A stretch of DNA of 64,000 nucleotides from Verrucomicrobiota bacterium (GTDB lineage Bacteria; Verrucomicrobiota; Verrucomicrobiia; JADLBR01). Within the stretch, counting starts at the first letter, position 1. Every line of letters starts with the position of its first letter. Below the pieces are notes generated by a model. The model ran no database searches, had not been told where the DNA came from, and worked only from the letters and a program-made list of their open reading frames with translations. Location: the NCBI GenBank assembly GCA_029560585.1, contig JAKQKQ010000189.1, positions 1 through 64,000 on the forward strand, read 5' to 3'. The position numbers and the translations under genes were made by a program. Below, piece after piece: positions 1 to 8,271 of this stretch.

Positions 1-63
1 TGATCACCTTGCCCAGGCCAGATCCCTCGGCCTGTTTCTGCTCGTCCCTCTGCTTCTCGTCTG

Positions 64-138
64 TCTCCATTGTCGCTGTCCCGGTTGTATCAACCCAGAC
101 CAGCCCCATCAAATGTGCGAAAAATAGCGTACGTTATC
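64..138 (+). repeat. 75-bp direct repeat, copy 1
   Basis: This copy begins TCTCCATTGTCGCTG and ends GCGTACGTTATC. The second copy lies 123 bp further on and differs at only about two positions. The last bases contain the palindrome GTAC. No terminal inverted repeats or flanking target duplications were found, so the origin is unknown. It could be a segmental duplication or the edge of a lost element. Confidence 0.8.
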
Positions 139-186
139 TGCCGCCATCCGGCCCGCGCGCCTAGATGGGGTTGCCCAGATGCTTAC

Positions 187-261
187 TCTCCATTGTCGCT
201 GTCCCGGTTGTATCAACCCAGACCAGCCCCATCAAATGTACGAAAAACAGCGTACGTTATC
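187..261 (+). repeat. 75-bp direct repeat, copy 2
   Basis: This is the second copy of the repeat at 64-138, in the same orientation and with about two substitutions. The 48 bp between the copies is unrelated sequence. Confidence 0.8.
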
Positions 262-483
262 CCCTACTTGGTGCCCGCAGCGGGCATCGAGCGGCACACG
301 CCGGGCGTTCAAGCTCCCGCCAAATCTTCTGGCAAGTTGAACTTGCCACTTCGCATGGGTTTTTAGGGGGGTGGTGGGGTTCCCCCGCCGTCTGTCAGCG
401 AAGAATAGATTCCTTCTAATCACTTACCTGCAGCGGCGTGACGTATGCTCTTTAGATGCGTTTGAGACATTCGCCCGCGTTGC

Positions 484-936
484 TCAGAAACTAACAACAG
501 TGCCGTTTTTGTCTACTACGTCGAGCGAACCCGTGTACCATGAGACATAATATGTTTGACCGGCCTTTGCCGCAAAGCGAACGGTCGACGTTTTCGGGGT
601 ATAGGAAGTTCCCGTTCCTGTCGAGACATAGTAAGCACTGTTGAAACCGACCGTAATGGTATGCTCTCCGGGTGACACGGCGATCTGGTCAACCCGAAGA
701 ACCCGGAATGCGGATTTCCCATCCACCTCAAGGGTCACTGCGGCGTTACAGTCTTTGAGGATTGCCACTTCGTCTTTCGACTTTCCTTTCGCATCTGGCA
801 TCGTGACGGCACAACCTCCATGATACCCTAAAAGCAGAGAGATAGCCAACACGGGCATCCAATGCCGTGCGCGGGAGCTCGTAGCGCATGGTTTGCGAAA
901 TGAGGGACATGAGTTCATCAACATTTGGCTACTCAC
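484..936 (-). CDS. small putative lipoprotein, paralogue of the gene at 1224-1637
   Basis: This 150-residue protein has a basic N-terminus, a hydrophobic stretch and a lipobox-like end (GYHGGC, cysteine near residue 42), so it is probably an exported lipoprotein. The mature part is a small all-beta-looking domain with the motifs VSPGEHTITV and AKAGQTYYVSW. The neighbouring lipoprotein has the same features (MPGQHTVVVYY, AEAGKTYVVTW, and a similar KGKSKDEVA / KGRSEAEVA entry after the lipobox), so the two are diverged paralogues. The start chosen is GTG at 936 because AGGGAGG lies 7 bases upstream; an internal ATG at 858 would also retain the signal. Function is unknown. Confidence 0.72.
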   Translation of the reverse strand: MSSQMLMNSCPSFRKPCATSSRARHWMPVLAISLLLGYHGGCAVTMPDAKGKSKDEVAILKDCNAAVTLEVDGKSAFRVLRVDQIAVSPGEHTITVGFNSAYYVSTGTGTSYTPKTSTVRFAAKAGQTYYVSWYTGSLDVVDKNGTVVSF

Positions 937-950
937 CTGGAGGCCTCCCT
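937..950 (-). promoter_or_regulatory. strong Shine-Dalgarno for the lipoprotein at 484-936
   Basis: AGGGAGG on the minus strand (950-944) ends 7 bases before the GTG at 936. It decides in favour of that GTG over downstream ATG codons. Confidence 0.55.
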
Positions 951-1042
951 GCTTTTCGGAGCGAACCCGCCCCTTCTATCTTTGTACCATTATCCCGGCC
1001 TCAATTTGGTGTAAAGAGGAATTGAGTTGAAGGGCCATCTGC

Positions 1043-1190
1043 TCACAGCCTCCCGTACAAGTCCACCAGCGGCTTTATCTGTTCCTTCAACGCCTGCCTG
1101 TCCTCCCAGCGCTCCGGGGGCTCGGAGGAGATCCTGGCATTGAGGTACACGGTGACCTTGGCGAGGTGGAGGAAGGGGCTGAAGGACCGC
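1043..1190 (-). pseudogene. truncated copy of the 3' end of the DUF3102-like gene
   Basis: On the minus strand this reads [15 protein letters not shown], then [15 protein letters not shown], and ends DLYGRL-stop. It closely parallels the last ~48 codons of the gene at 1735-2184. The DNA match spans about 149 bp (1042-1190 against 1734-1882) with no indels, at a constant offset of 692 bp. There is no start codon or upstream domain, so this is a 3' fragment left by duplication. The two copies flank the lipoprotein gene at 1224-1637 as direct repeats. Confidence 0.8.
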
Positions 1191-1223
1191 ATCCCTGGCG
1201 GGCTGTTTTTAGCTTATGGTGGC

Positions 1224-1637
1224 TTAGTCGCTTACAATTTTATTAGTGCCGCTTTCAACAATATCAGCTGGCCAGCTTTTTCCTGAATCCCATGTAACAA
1301 CATATGTCTTTCCTGCTTCTGCCTTAAATTTCAATTCAAATGAATTAACTGAGTAATAGACATATGGACCGCCAGAAGTTTGATAGTACACCACCACTGT
1401 ATGTTGGCCTGGCATAACTGTTGTCTTGTTGTTCCAGTGGAGATACGCAATTTTTTCCCCATCAACCGAAGTGAAATGCACGTTTGGAGAACATCGGATA
1501 TGCGCTACTTCAGCCTCGGATCGACCTTTCGCCTCGCGCGCCACTGTCGCGCACCCTGATAAGCCGATGAGGGTCAAAAGTATGGCAAGTGACTGAAGGA
1601 TGGGGACAAGTGGATGCAGAGAAGTGGCCTTCTTCAT
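1224..1637 (-). CDS. small putative lipoprotein, AT-rich
   Basis: This 137-residue protein starts MKKATSLHP. It has a hydrophobic segment (LAILLTLIGLSGC) with a textbook lipobox, the lipidated cysteine falling near residue 29. The remaining ~108 residues form a beta-rich domain resembling the product at 484-936 (PGQHTVVVYY; AGKTYVVTWDSG). Its DNA is visibly richer in A+T than everything around it, and it sits between two direct-repeat copies of a neighbouring gene's 3' end. Both points suggest acquisition or duplication as a cassette. Only an outer-envelope location can be inferred; function is unknown. Confidence 0.75.
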   Translation of the reverse strand: MKKATSLHPLVPILQSLAILLTLIGLSGCATVAREAKGRSEAEVAHIRCSPNVHFTSVDGEKIAYLHWNNKTTVMPGQHTVVVYYQTSGGPYVYYSVNSFELKFKAEAGKTYVVTWDSGKSWPADIVESGTNKIVSD

Positions 1638-1734
1638 TGTATAAGGAAAGTGTAATCAATGGTTGAAGATGTCAAGGTGGATTTCTGTTGTCGCTGCGGC
1701 CACCTTCGCGGCACGTGTGTGAAGGTGGTTTTTC

Positions 1735-2184
1735 TCACAGCCTCCCGTACAGCTCCACCAGCGGTTTGAGCTGCTCCTTGAGCGCCTGCCTGTCCTCCCA
1801 CCGCTCAGGGGGCTCCCAGGAGATGCGGGCATTTTGGTACACGGTGACGTTGGCGAGGTGGACGAAGGGGTTGAAGGAGCGCTCGGCCTGCGTCCGCTCC
1901 TTGGGCTCGGGGGGCGGGAGGACGCCGGAGAGAAGGTAGGCCTGGCGGATGCTGGTGACCTGGGAGAGCTGGTCGAGTGGGATCTTGGCCAGGCGCATGT
2001 AGCGCCATGCGGTCGTGTACTCGAAGCCGAGTTCCTTCTCGATGAACTCCTGCCAGGGCAAAATAGTTTGCACATGTGCAATCTTTTTCCCGGCGGCTGG
2101 CGGACGTCCCCTGCCCTCCGGGTAGTCGGCGCGGATCATGAGCAGCACGGTGCCGCACTTGCAGGCCGCCCTCCCGGAGGCCAC
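1735..2184 (-). CDS. DUF3102-like protein, probably 5'-truncated
   Basis: The C-terminal ~110 residues are coherent: [20 protein letters not shown] followed by RLAK and later [19 protein letters not shown]. This is the pattern of DUF3102-type proteins found on plasmids and mobile elements, where a helix-turn-helix-like segment carries a TAxRYM signature. The first ~30 residues look unnatural and run into the IS91-type remnant in another frame, so the true N-terminus seems lost. The last 48 codons are duplicated at 1043-1190. It may be a non-functional remnant; no function can be given. Confidence 0.5.
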   Translation of the reverse strand: MASGRAACKCGTVLLMIRADYPEGRGRPPAAGKKIAHVQTILPWQEFIEKELGFEYTTAWRYMRLAKIPLDQLSQVTSIRQAYLLSGVLPPPEPKERTQAERSFNPFVHLANVTVYQNARISWEPPERWEDRQALKEQLKPLVELYGRL

Positions 2185-2400
2185 CAGCCCAGGTTTGGGC
2201 CAATTTCACCATGGAGACAGCGGTGCGGAGCCAGGATCGGACGTCGAGGCGGCACGGCGGTCTGGGGGGAGGATCCCAGAGTCCCATGCCGCGGAGGATG
2301 CCCTCTATGAGCATGGGGGAATCGACCAGCGAGACCACGCGCATCGCGCCGCCGCAGTCGGGGCAGAGCTGCGGGTCGGCCTCTGACAGGCTGTAGACTG
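2185..2400 (-). pseudogene. C-terminal remnant of an IS91-type transposase
   Basis: The minus strand reads SEADPQLCPDCGGAMRVVS, then MLIEGILRGMGLWDPPPRPP. A CPxCGG zinc-ribbon knuckle followed by a hydrophobic strand and an ILxxxGLW segment with a proline-rich tail is the usual ending of IS91-family (Y2, HUH) transposases. The catalytic HUH and tyrosine domains are absent, and both ends run into unrelated sequence in other frames. It is best read as a relic of a rolling-circle insertion sequence that may have delivered the surrounding patch. The family assignment rests on motif recognition only. Confidence 0.5.
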
Positions 2401-2669
2401 GAGGCTGGAGGGGGCTGCGGATTGCGCAGCGCGCGCAGAAGGCCGTTGAGAACCTTGGATGTCTCGGCGGCGAGATTTTGCAGTTCTTGGTGCGCCGGTT
2501 GCTTCAGGAATCCAAGGCGATGCATGAGAATGCCCCAATCGCCTACGACCCTAGGGTCGGCGGATATCAGCTGACTGACGAGTCCTTCGCTCTCCCGCCC
2601 GTCGAGATGTCGCAGGCCGACCTCGCCAACCTGGCCGCGGTATCGCCGATTCGACGGGACCGAACGCGA
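2401..2669 (-). pseudogene. open segment ending in a four-helix-bundle-like motif
   Basis: After the yebC stop the same minus-strand frame stays open and reads ESEGLVSQLISADPRVVGDW, then HRLGFLKQPAHQELQNLAAE and TSKVLNGLLRALRNPQ. The last part resembles the C-terminal helix of four-helix-bundle (S23-like) proteins, where ETxxLLNGLIRSL is typical. There is no credible start codon, and the frame dissolves into the IS91-like remnant. It is probably a fragment; identification is weak. Confidence 0.3.
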
Positions 2670-3401
2670 CTACCTCACCGCCGCCCAGATCCGATGCACA
2701 TCGTCGTGGTCCTCGAGCGTCTGCAAAAACTCGCCGACCTCCGCGCGCTGCGCCTCGCTCAACTCGGGATATTGCTTCGGGATGTATCCCATCTCGCTCG
2801 TGATCACCGTCCATCCGTGCGCCGCAAGCCAGCCCGACACCACCTTCACCTCCGTCCGCCCCGTGATGAACCGTGCCCCGCACACGCCCTCCGGCACATC
2901 GTCATTCTGGCCGTGCGACAACGCCTCCACCTCGTTCGCGCCCGCCTCGATGGCCGCCGCCTCAATGTCCGCACCCGCATCGGCGCAATGGGCCTCTACG
3001 ATGCCCACGTGATCAAACAAGAACCGGTTGCTCCCCGCCGCACCGAGCTGCCCCTTCCGGAATAGCACCCGGATCTCTGGACCCGTCCGGTTGTTGTTGT
3101 CCGTCACGACCTCGACGATGACCGGCACCTTGTGCGGCGCGTATCCCTCGAACGTGACGTGCTCCATGGCGTCCTTCTCGCCCCCCGCCCCAGAGCCCTT
3201 CTGGATCGCCCGCTCGATCACGTCGCGCGACACGCTCTCCTTGCGCGCCTTATCGATCGCGGCAGCCAGCCGAGCGTTCAGCTTCGGGTCCGCCCCGCCC
3301 TGCCTCGCGGCGATCGCCAGCTCCTTCACCAGTTTCCCCGTCGCCTGCGACTTCTTCAGCGACGCCACTGCCCGCTTTGCGTGCAACCATTGCCTGCCCA
3401 T
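2670..3401 (-). CDS. yebC: YebC/PmpR (TACO1) family protein
   Basis: This 243-residue protein belongs to the YebC/TACO1 family. Its members were described as DNA-binding regulators and more recently as factors that help ribosomes through proline-rich stretches. The family landmarks are visible: a basic N-terminal helix region, RKESVSRDVIERAIQKGSG, EGYAPHKVPVIVEVVTDNNN-type sequence, and GAAGSNRFLFDHVGIV. The opening MGRQWLHAKRAVASLKK departs from the usual MAGHSKWANIKHRK, placing it in a divergent subgroup. It lies 57 bp downstream of polA on the same strand, and may be co-transcribed with it. Confidence 0.9.
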   Translation of the reverse strand: MGRQWLHAKRAVASLKKSQATGKLVKELAIAARQGGADPKLNARLAAAIDKARKESVSRDVIERAIQKGSGAGGEKDAMEHVTFEGYAPHKVPVIVEVVTDNNNRTGPEIRVLFRKGQLGAAGSNRFLFDHVGIVEAHCADAGADIEAAAIEAGANEVEALSHGQNDDVPEGVCGARFITGRTEVKVVSGWLAAHGWTVITSEMGYIPKQYPELSEAQRAEVGEFLQTLEDHDDVHRIWAAVR

Positions 3402-3458
3402 ATGCCTCCGTCAGCCCTTCAGTCTTCCTCGTCCAATGTTGATTGTTCGGCGTCAGTG

Positions 3459-6272
3459 TCAATGCGCTTCCAACCAATTCGCCCCGACGCCCATCTCCAC
3501 CACGACCGGCACCTTCAACTTGATCGCATCGCGCATGGCGGGCTCCACGATCGACCGCACCTTCTCCCGCTCTTCCTCCCACAGGTCGAAAACCAATTCG
3601 TCGTGCACCTGGAGAATCATGCGCGTCTTCAGGCCCGATGCCTCCAGCCCCTCGTGCACCCGCGCCATGGCGATCTTGATCATGTCGGCCGCCGTGCCCT
3701 GGATCGGCGTATTGATCGCGTTGCGCTCCTCCGCCTGGCGCGCCGTGGCGTTCGCCGAATTCATATCCCGGAGATACCGCCGCCGGCCCGTGATCGTCTC
3801 GACGTATCCCTTCTCGCGCGCGATGGTCACCGTCGCCTCCATGTACCGCTTCACCCCCGGATACTGCGCGAAATATGTCTCGATGATCTGACCGGCCTCG
3901 CCACGTGGCACGCCAAGGCGCTGTGACAACCCGAACGCCGAGATGCCGTAGATGATCCCGAAGTTCACCATCTTTGCCTTGCGCCTCATCTCGCCCGTCA
4001 CCGCACCAACATCCACCCCGTGCACCCGGGCGGCCGTGGCAGTGTGGATGTCCAACCCGTTCGCAAATGCGCCAATCATCCCCTCGTCGCCGCTCATGTG
4101 TGCCATGACGCGCAATTCGATCTGCGAATAGTCCGCCGACAGCAACGACCAGCCCTTGCCCCGCGCCACGAACGCCCGCCGGATCTCGCGCCCCCGCTCC
4201 GTCCGGATTGGGATATTCTGGAGATTCGGGTTCTCGGAATTCAATCTCCCCGTCGTGGTCACGACCTGATTGAAGGTCGTGTGAACTCGCCCCGTCTTCG
4301 GCCACACCGCCTCCGGAAGCGCATCGACGTACGTCGATTTCAGCTTCTGCGCCGCGCGGTGCTCCAGGATCTCCCGAGCGATCTCGTGCTTCGGGGCCAA
4401 CGCCGCAAGCACCTGCTCGTTGGTCACATACTGCCCGGTCTTGGTCCGCTTCGGCTTCTCATCGAGCTTCAGCACGTCAAAGAGGATCTGCCCGAGCTGC
4501 TTCGGGGAATTCAGGTTGAACTTCGTGCCCGCAAGGCCGACGATTTTCTCCTCAAGCCCGGCGATCTCGGTGGCCAACTGTCGCCCATACTGCTCCAGCG
4601 CGGTCACGTCCACCGCGACCCCTTCGTGCTCCATTTCAACCAGCACGGGGATCAACGGGCACTCGATCTCATGAAAGACCCGCTCCTGCCCCGTCGCACG
4701 CAATCTCTTTTCGAGAATTGGCCGGAGGCGCAGCGTCACGTCGGCATCCTCGGCCGCGTATTCCACCACCGCCTCCAATGGCACGTCGGCCATGCTCTTT
4801 TGCCCCGGCCCCGCGACCCCGATCAGTTGCGTGATCGGGATCGGCGTGTAACCCAGCAGCGCCTCGCTCACGTAATCCATCCCGTGCCGTTGCCCGGGCT
4901 CCGCGAGCGCATGGGCGACCATCGTGTCAAACAGTGGCCCCTGCACCACCACCCCGTGTGAGCGCAATACCCCGATATCGAACTTGAGGTTGTGCCCCAC
5001 CTTCTCCGTCCCATTTCGCCCAAAGACCGGCGCCATCAAGTCGAGGAACTCTTTCCGCCTACCGCCCTCCTTCGGCATCGCGACATAGAATGCCACTCCC
5101 GGCTCCAGCGCGACCGCCACGCCCAAAATCCGCGCCTCCCGCGGATTCAATCCGTCCGTCTCGGTGTCAAAGCAGAAGGACTTCGCCTTCTCAAGCCGCC
5201 CCACCAGTTCCCGCAATCCCTCTTTCGTGTCGATAAGCGAGTAGTCGTGGGCGACGTCCTTGATCGTCTTCAGGGCGCCGCCCGTCGCCGGATTCGCCTC
5301 AGAAGCCGGACCCGCTAACGCCAGAGTCCGCTCCTCCTCGACCGTGGCCGAACCCGCGACCGCCTGGGCCTCGCCCCCGTGCCCCCGCCCCGCCTTGAAA
5401 TCTGCGCCGAAGAGCCGACGCCCGAGGGCGTTGAACTCGAATTCCACAAACAGCGCCCGCAGGCGCCCCTCATCCATTTCCGTCCGGCGAAGGTCCGCCG
5501 ACTCCGCCCTCACCGGCACGTCGGTCTGGATCGTGACCAGCCGCTTCGACAGCAGTGCCCGATCACGATTCGCTTCCAGATTCTCGCGCAACTTGCCCTT
5601 CAGCTCATCTACGTGCTCCAGCAGATTCTCGATGCTGCCAAATTCGGCGATGAGCTTCTGGGCCGTCTTCTCGCCGATCCCCGGCACGCCCGGCACGTTG
5701 TCCACCGCATCGCCCATGAGGCCCAGCACGTCCACCACCTGCTCCACGCGCTCCACCCCCCAGCGCTGCTTGACCTCCCCAACCCCTAGCACCTCCGGCT
5801 CCGACCCCTGTCGCCCGGGCCGATAGACCCGAATCCGGTTCGTAACGAGTTGTGAGAAATCTTTGTCGGGCGTCACCATGAAAACCTCGAATCCCTCGGC
5901 CTCCGCGCGCTTGGCGAGGGTCGCTATGATGTCGTCCGCCTCGTACCCATCCATCGCGATGATCGGTATGCGAAAGGCGTCGACGATGCGCCTCACATTA
6001 GGGATCGCCATCGCCAGTGCCTCGGGCATCGCCTCGCGCTGGGCCTTGTATTCCGGAAAGATGACGTGCCTCTCGGTGGGCGCCTCGGTGTCAAGCGCGA
6101 CAGCAATGTGCGTCGGCCTCTCCTTCTCCAAAAGATCCAGCAGCGTATTTGTGAATCCAAAAACCGCAGAGGTATCCAATCCTTTGGCGGTGCGGATCGG
6201 ATTCCGGATGAGCGCGTAATGCGCTCGGAAGATCAGCGCCATCCCGTCCAACAGATACAGCTTCCCTGCCAT
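3459..6272 (-). CDS. polA: DNA polymerase I
   Basis: The 937-residue protein starts MAGKLYLLDGMALIFRAHYA; an in-frame start 24 bases upstream only adds eight unconserved residues. All three modules are present. Residues 1-290 form the 5'-3' flap nuclease (acidic residues in GYEADDII and TPDKDFSQL). Residues ~350-530 form a 3'-5' exonuclease with its carboxylates intact (DTETDGL near 369, HNLKFD, and EYAAEDAD), so proofreading is predicted. Residues ~540-937 form the family A polymerase with motif A (SADYSQIELR), the O helix (KMVNFGIIYG) and motif C (VHDELVFDL). It acts in Okazaki-fragment maturation and repair synthesis. Length matches the family, with a slightly long nuclease-exonuclease linker rich in Gly and Ala. 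Confidence 0.97.
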   Translation of the reverse strand: MAGKLYLLDGMALIFRAHYALIRNPIRTAKGLDTSAVFGFTNTLLDLLEKERPTHIAVALDTEAPTERHVIFPEYKAQREAMPEALAMAIPNVRRIVDAFRIPIIAMDGYEADDIIATLAKRAEAEGFEVFMVTPDKDFSQLVTNRIRVYRPGRQGSEPEVLGVGEVKQRWGVERVEQVVDVLGLMGDAVDNVPGVPGIGEKTAQKLIAEFGSIENLLEHVDELKGKLRENLEANRDRALLSKRLVTIQTDVPVRAESADLRRTEMDEGRLRALFVEFEFNALGRRLFGADFKAGRGHGGEAQAVAGSATVEEERTLALAGPASEANPATGGALKTIKDVAHDYSLIDTKEGLRELVGRLEKAKSFCFDTETDGLNPREARILGVAVALEPGVAFYVAMPKEGGRRKEFLDLMAPVFGRNGTEKVGHNLKFDIGVLRSHGVVVQGPLFDTMVAHALAEPGQRHGMDYVSEALLGYTPIPITQLIGVAGPGQKSMADVPLEAVVEYAAEDADVTLRLRPILEKRLRATGQERVFHEIECPLIPVLVEMEHEGVAVDVTALEQYGRQLATEIAGLEEKIVGLAGTKFNLNSPKQLGQILFDVLKLDEKPKRTKTGQYVTNEQVLAALAPKHEIAREILEHRAAQKLKSTYVDALPEAVWPKTGRVHTTFNQVVTTTGRLNSENPNLQNIPIRTERGREIRRAFVARGKGWSLLSADYSQIELRVMAHMSGDEGMIGAFANGLDIHTATAARVHGVDVGAVTGEMRRKAKMVNFGIIYGISAFGLSQRLGVPRGEAGQIIETYFAQYPGVKRYMEATVTIAREKGYVETITGRRRYLRDMNSANATARQAEERNAINTPIQGTAADMIKIAMARVHEGLEASGLKTRMILQVHDELVFDLWEEEREKVRSIVEPAMRDAIKLKVPVVVEMGVGANWLEAH

Positions 6273-6441
6273 ATGCGGGAAAATGTCGCCCACCACCGGC
6301 GGTGTGGCGAATCATTTATTCGCGGGTCAGCACAATCCGCGACAAATGGCGGCGCCTCGCCCTCGGCTCTTCCAGAAACTCAGTGGGCAAGTCAGGCACA
6401 CCCGCGCCCGAGAGGGCCGATCGGATCAAGATCCCACGGCC

Positions 6442-6503
6442 GGGAGGGACGCCGGCCCCTGCGTCCGGGTGTGAGCGGCCCGCGAGGCCGCGGGCCCGCC
6501 CCG
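6442..6503 (+). repeat. dispersed GC-rich repeat (GGGAGGGACGCCGGCCCC family), copy 1
   Basis: The unit starts GGGAGGGACGCCGGCCCC and ends with GCGGCCCGCGAGGCCGCGGG, which is itself strongly palindromic. A longer relative in the same orientation lies at 18207-18298. It sits in the ~270-bp gap between the amidase stop and the polA start, which otherwise holds nothing recognisable. Confidence 0.7.
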
Positions 6504-6544
6504 CACCTCAGATCGCGGTCTCCGGGCGCGATGTCTCGCCTGAC

Positions 6545-7852
6545 TCACCGTACGTTTGTCCCGGCTCGAGCCGCCCTGCAATATGCGGCTAGGCCCTCGG
6601 CCACGCCGCGCGCATACTCGCGGAAAATGCTCTCCCGTTTCTTCCCCCTGATCTCGCGGACTCCATCGTAATCCCCGGCCTGGACGCGCGCATAGGCGTC
6701 CCGGCTGTTCATCACGTACGGCTCCACATAAATGACCGGGCACTGGTAGAGGCGGTTCGCCAACAAATTCCGCACCCAGAGATAGGGATTCCCGCCCGCC
6801 CGGATCGCATTGCCCCCGGCGTACGTGTATGGCGGTAATCCGGTAACCCGCGCCATTGAATCGGCCACCGCTTTCGAGATGGCCAGCTCCTCAGACCATG
6901 AACGCCCAAGCAGTTTCAGCAGTAAGTCAAACTGCTGATCCTCGTATCTCAGTTCGTCCGCGCCGTATCGGCCATTCAGCAGCAGGTGCAGGTGGTTCGC
7001 GTCCACGAGCGTGGGTCGCGCCGGATCGCCCCAATCCTCCGCATTGAAATGCAGGCACAGGGTCACGTCGGGCCTCAGTTGCCGATTCACCTTGTCCGCG
7101 CGCGCCCGAATCTCGCTCACCCGATAAAAGAGCAATTCCGCATTCCAGTCCACCGTGGCCGCCTTGGCCGGATCTTCTGGACCAGAATACCCCTGTTTCG
7201 GGCGCGTGACTCCCCGCTCCGCAAGCCACTCCCTCGCCTCACGCCCAAGATCCTTCGGCCTCCGCCGCGTCACCGGCTCACTCCTGTCCCTCACCATCAG
7301 CACCTTCCCCCCCATTGCCTCAAGGCGAGCCCTCAGGTGCCGCGCGACCACCATCGCCATGTCGCCCTCCATCACAGGCGCATCGTCCCCGATCTGAAAC
7401 CAGCGCTCCTCGATCCGCGCCCACTTGCCGCCGATGTGGCCCGGATCGATCGCCACCCGCAGGCCATCCAACGGCTTCCCATCCGGGGCCGGACCCAGTT
7501 CCGACGCCGCCCGCCAATACCGTGAAACGGGGGCCGCCGTCTCAGCCGACCGCGCAAACCGTAGCGTAAGCCGCACTCTCCCATCCTCCCCCCTCACAAC
7601 CGCGCCCTCTTCTCCCACCGAAATGAATGCCCGGGCCGCGCCGCCCGGCCCGTAAACCCTCTCCAACAACCGCTCGAACTCGGCCCGCGTGATCGTCCCC
7701 TGAAATCGCTCCAGCGCCGACCAATCTGGAACCGGCGCCAGGGGCCCCAGCCGATCCGCGCCAGCCACCAGCGACGAAACCAGCCAGCCCGCACACAGGA
7801 CAACCGCCCCGCGCACCGCCACCTCCAACCACCCCTGCCTCGAAATCTCCAT
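6545..7852 (-). CDS. N-acetylmuramoyl-L-alanine amidase (Amidase_3), membrane-anchored
   Basis: The 435-residue protein has an N-terminal hydrophobic segment (VVLCAGWLVSSLVAGA) that should act as a signal anchor. An alpha-helical linker precedes the zinc amidase domain from about residue 130. The zinc ligands of the Amidase_3 (AmiC-type) fold are visible: His in VAIDPGHIGG, a Glu in the following segment (PVMEGDMAM), His in LCLHFNAEDW, and the catalytic Glu region IYVEPYVMN. It would cleave the bond between muramic acid and the stem peptide in the periplasm. ATG at 7852 overlaps the ndk stop by one base (TGATG), so the two are translationally coupled; a TTG codon directly upstream is the alternative start. 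Confidence 0.88.
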   Translation of the reverse strand: MEISRQGWLEVAVRGAVVLCAGWLVSSLVAGADRLGPLAPVPDWSALERFQGTITRAEFERLLERVYGPGGAARAFISVGEEGAVVRGEDGRVRLTLRFARSAETAAPVSRYWRAASELGPAPDGKPLDGLRVAIDPGHIGGKWARIEERWFQIGDDAPVMEGDMAMVVARHLRARLEAMGGKVLMVRDRSEPVTRRRPKDLGREAREWLAERGVTRPKQGYSGPEDPAKAATVDWNAELLFYRVSEIRARADKVNRQLRPDVTLCLHFNAEDWGDPARPTLVDANHLHLLLNGRYGADELRYEDQQFDLLLKLLGRSWSEELAISKAVADSMARVTGLPPYTYAGGNAIRAGGNPYLWVRNLLANRLYQCPVIYVEPYVMNSRDAYARVQAGDYDGVREIRGKKRESIFREYARGVAEGLAAYCRAARAGTNVR

Positions 7853-8271
7853 CAATCGCCAAACAACTCCCCGGAATGAAAAAATCGGCTCAACTCTTTC
7901 GCGGCAGCCTCCGGAGAATCCGACGCGTGCAGGATATTTCGCCGATTGTCCGTCCCAAGGTCCCCCCGGATCGTCCCCGCCGCCGCCTTCCTCGAATCCG
8001 TCGGACCCACCAGCGTCCGGGCCCGTTCGATCACGCCATCCCCCCCCACCGCGAGCGCGATCACCGGCGATGACATCATGAAGGCTTCCAGCAGCGGATA
8101 GAACGGCTCCGCCACAAGGTGCGCGTAGTGCTCCCGCAATAGTTCCCGCGTCATGGCCATCATCTTGGCCCCCTTGATCGTGAAACCCGCCGCCTCAAAC
8201 CGCCGGATCACCTCCCCCACCAGTCTTCGCCCAACGCAGTCCGGCTTAAGCAAAATCACGGTCGTCTCCAT
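7852..8271 (-). CDS. ndk: nucleoside diphosphate kinase
   Basis: The 139-residue protein begins METTVILLKPDCVGRRLVGE and has the family length. The phosphohistidine motif is present as NILHASDS near residue 117, and the nucleotide-binding KPD and RRLVGE elements are intact. It transfers the gamma phosphate from ATP to other nucleoside diphosphates in the cytoplasm. It is the first gene of a two-gene unit with the overlapping amidase. Confidence 0.96.
   Translation of the reverse strand: METTVILLKPDCVGRRLVGEVIRRFEAAGFTIKGAKMMAMTRELLREHYAHLVAEPFYPLLEAFMMSSPVIALAVGGDGVIERARTLVGPTDSRKAAAGTIRGDLGTDNRRNILHASDSPEAAAKELSRFFHSGELFGD

Larger units (their letters stand above)
1..483. other. gene-free left edge with a direct repeat
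   Basis: No convincing gene is seen here. The short open frames on both strands are mutually inconsistent and have unnatural composition. The stretch holds two near-identical 75-bp direct repeats (listed separately). It otherwise looks like decayed intergenic DNA ahead of the small lipoprotein gene on the minus strand. Confidence 0.6.

Noticed and set aside
64-261. CRISPR array
   Set aside because: Only two copies of 75 bp exist, without regular spacers or cas genes.
2136-2525. Intact 129-residue protein on the minus strand
   Set aside because: Only its first ~45 codons are protein-like; the rest runs out of frame through the IS91-type remnant.
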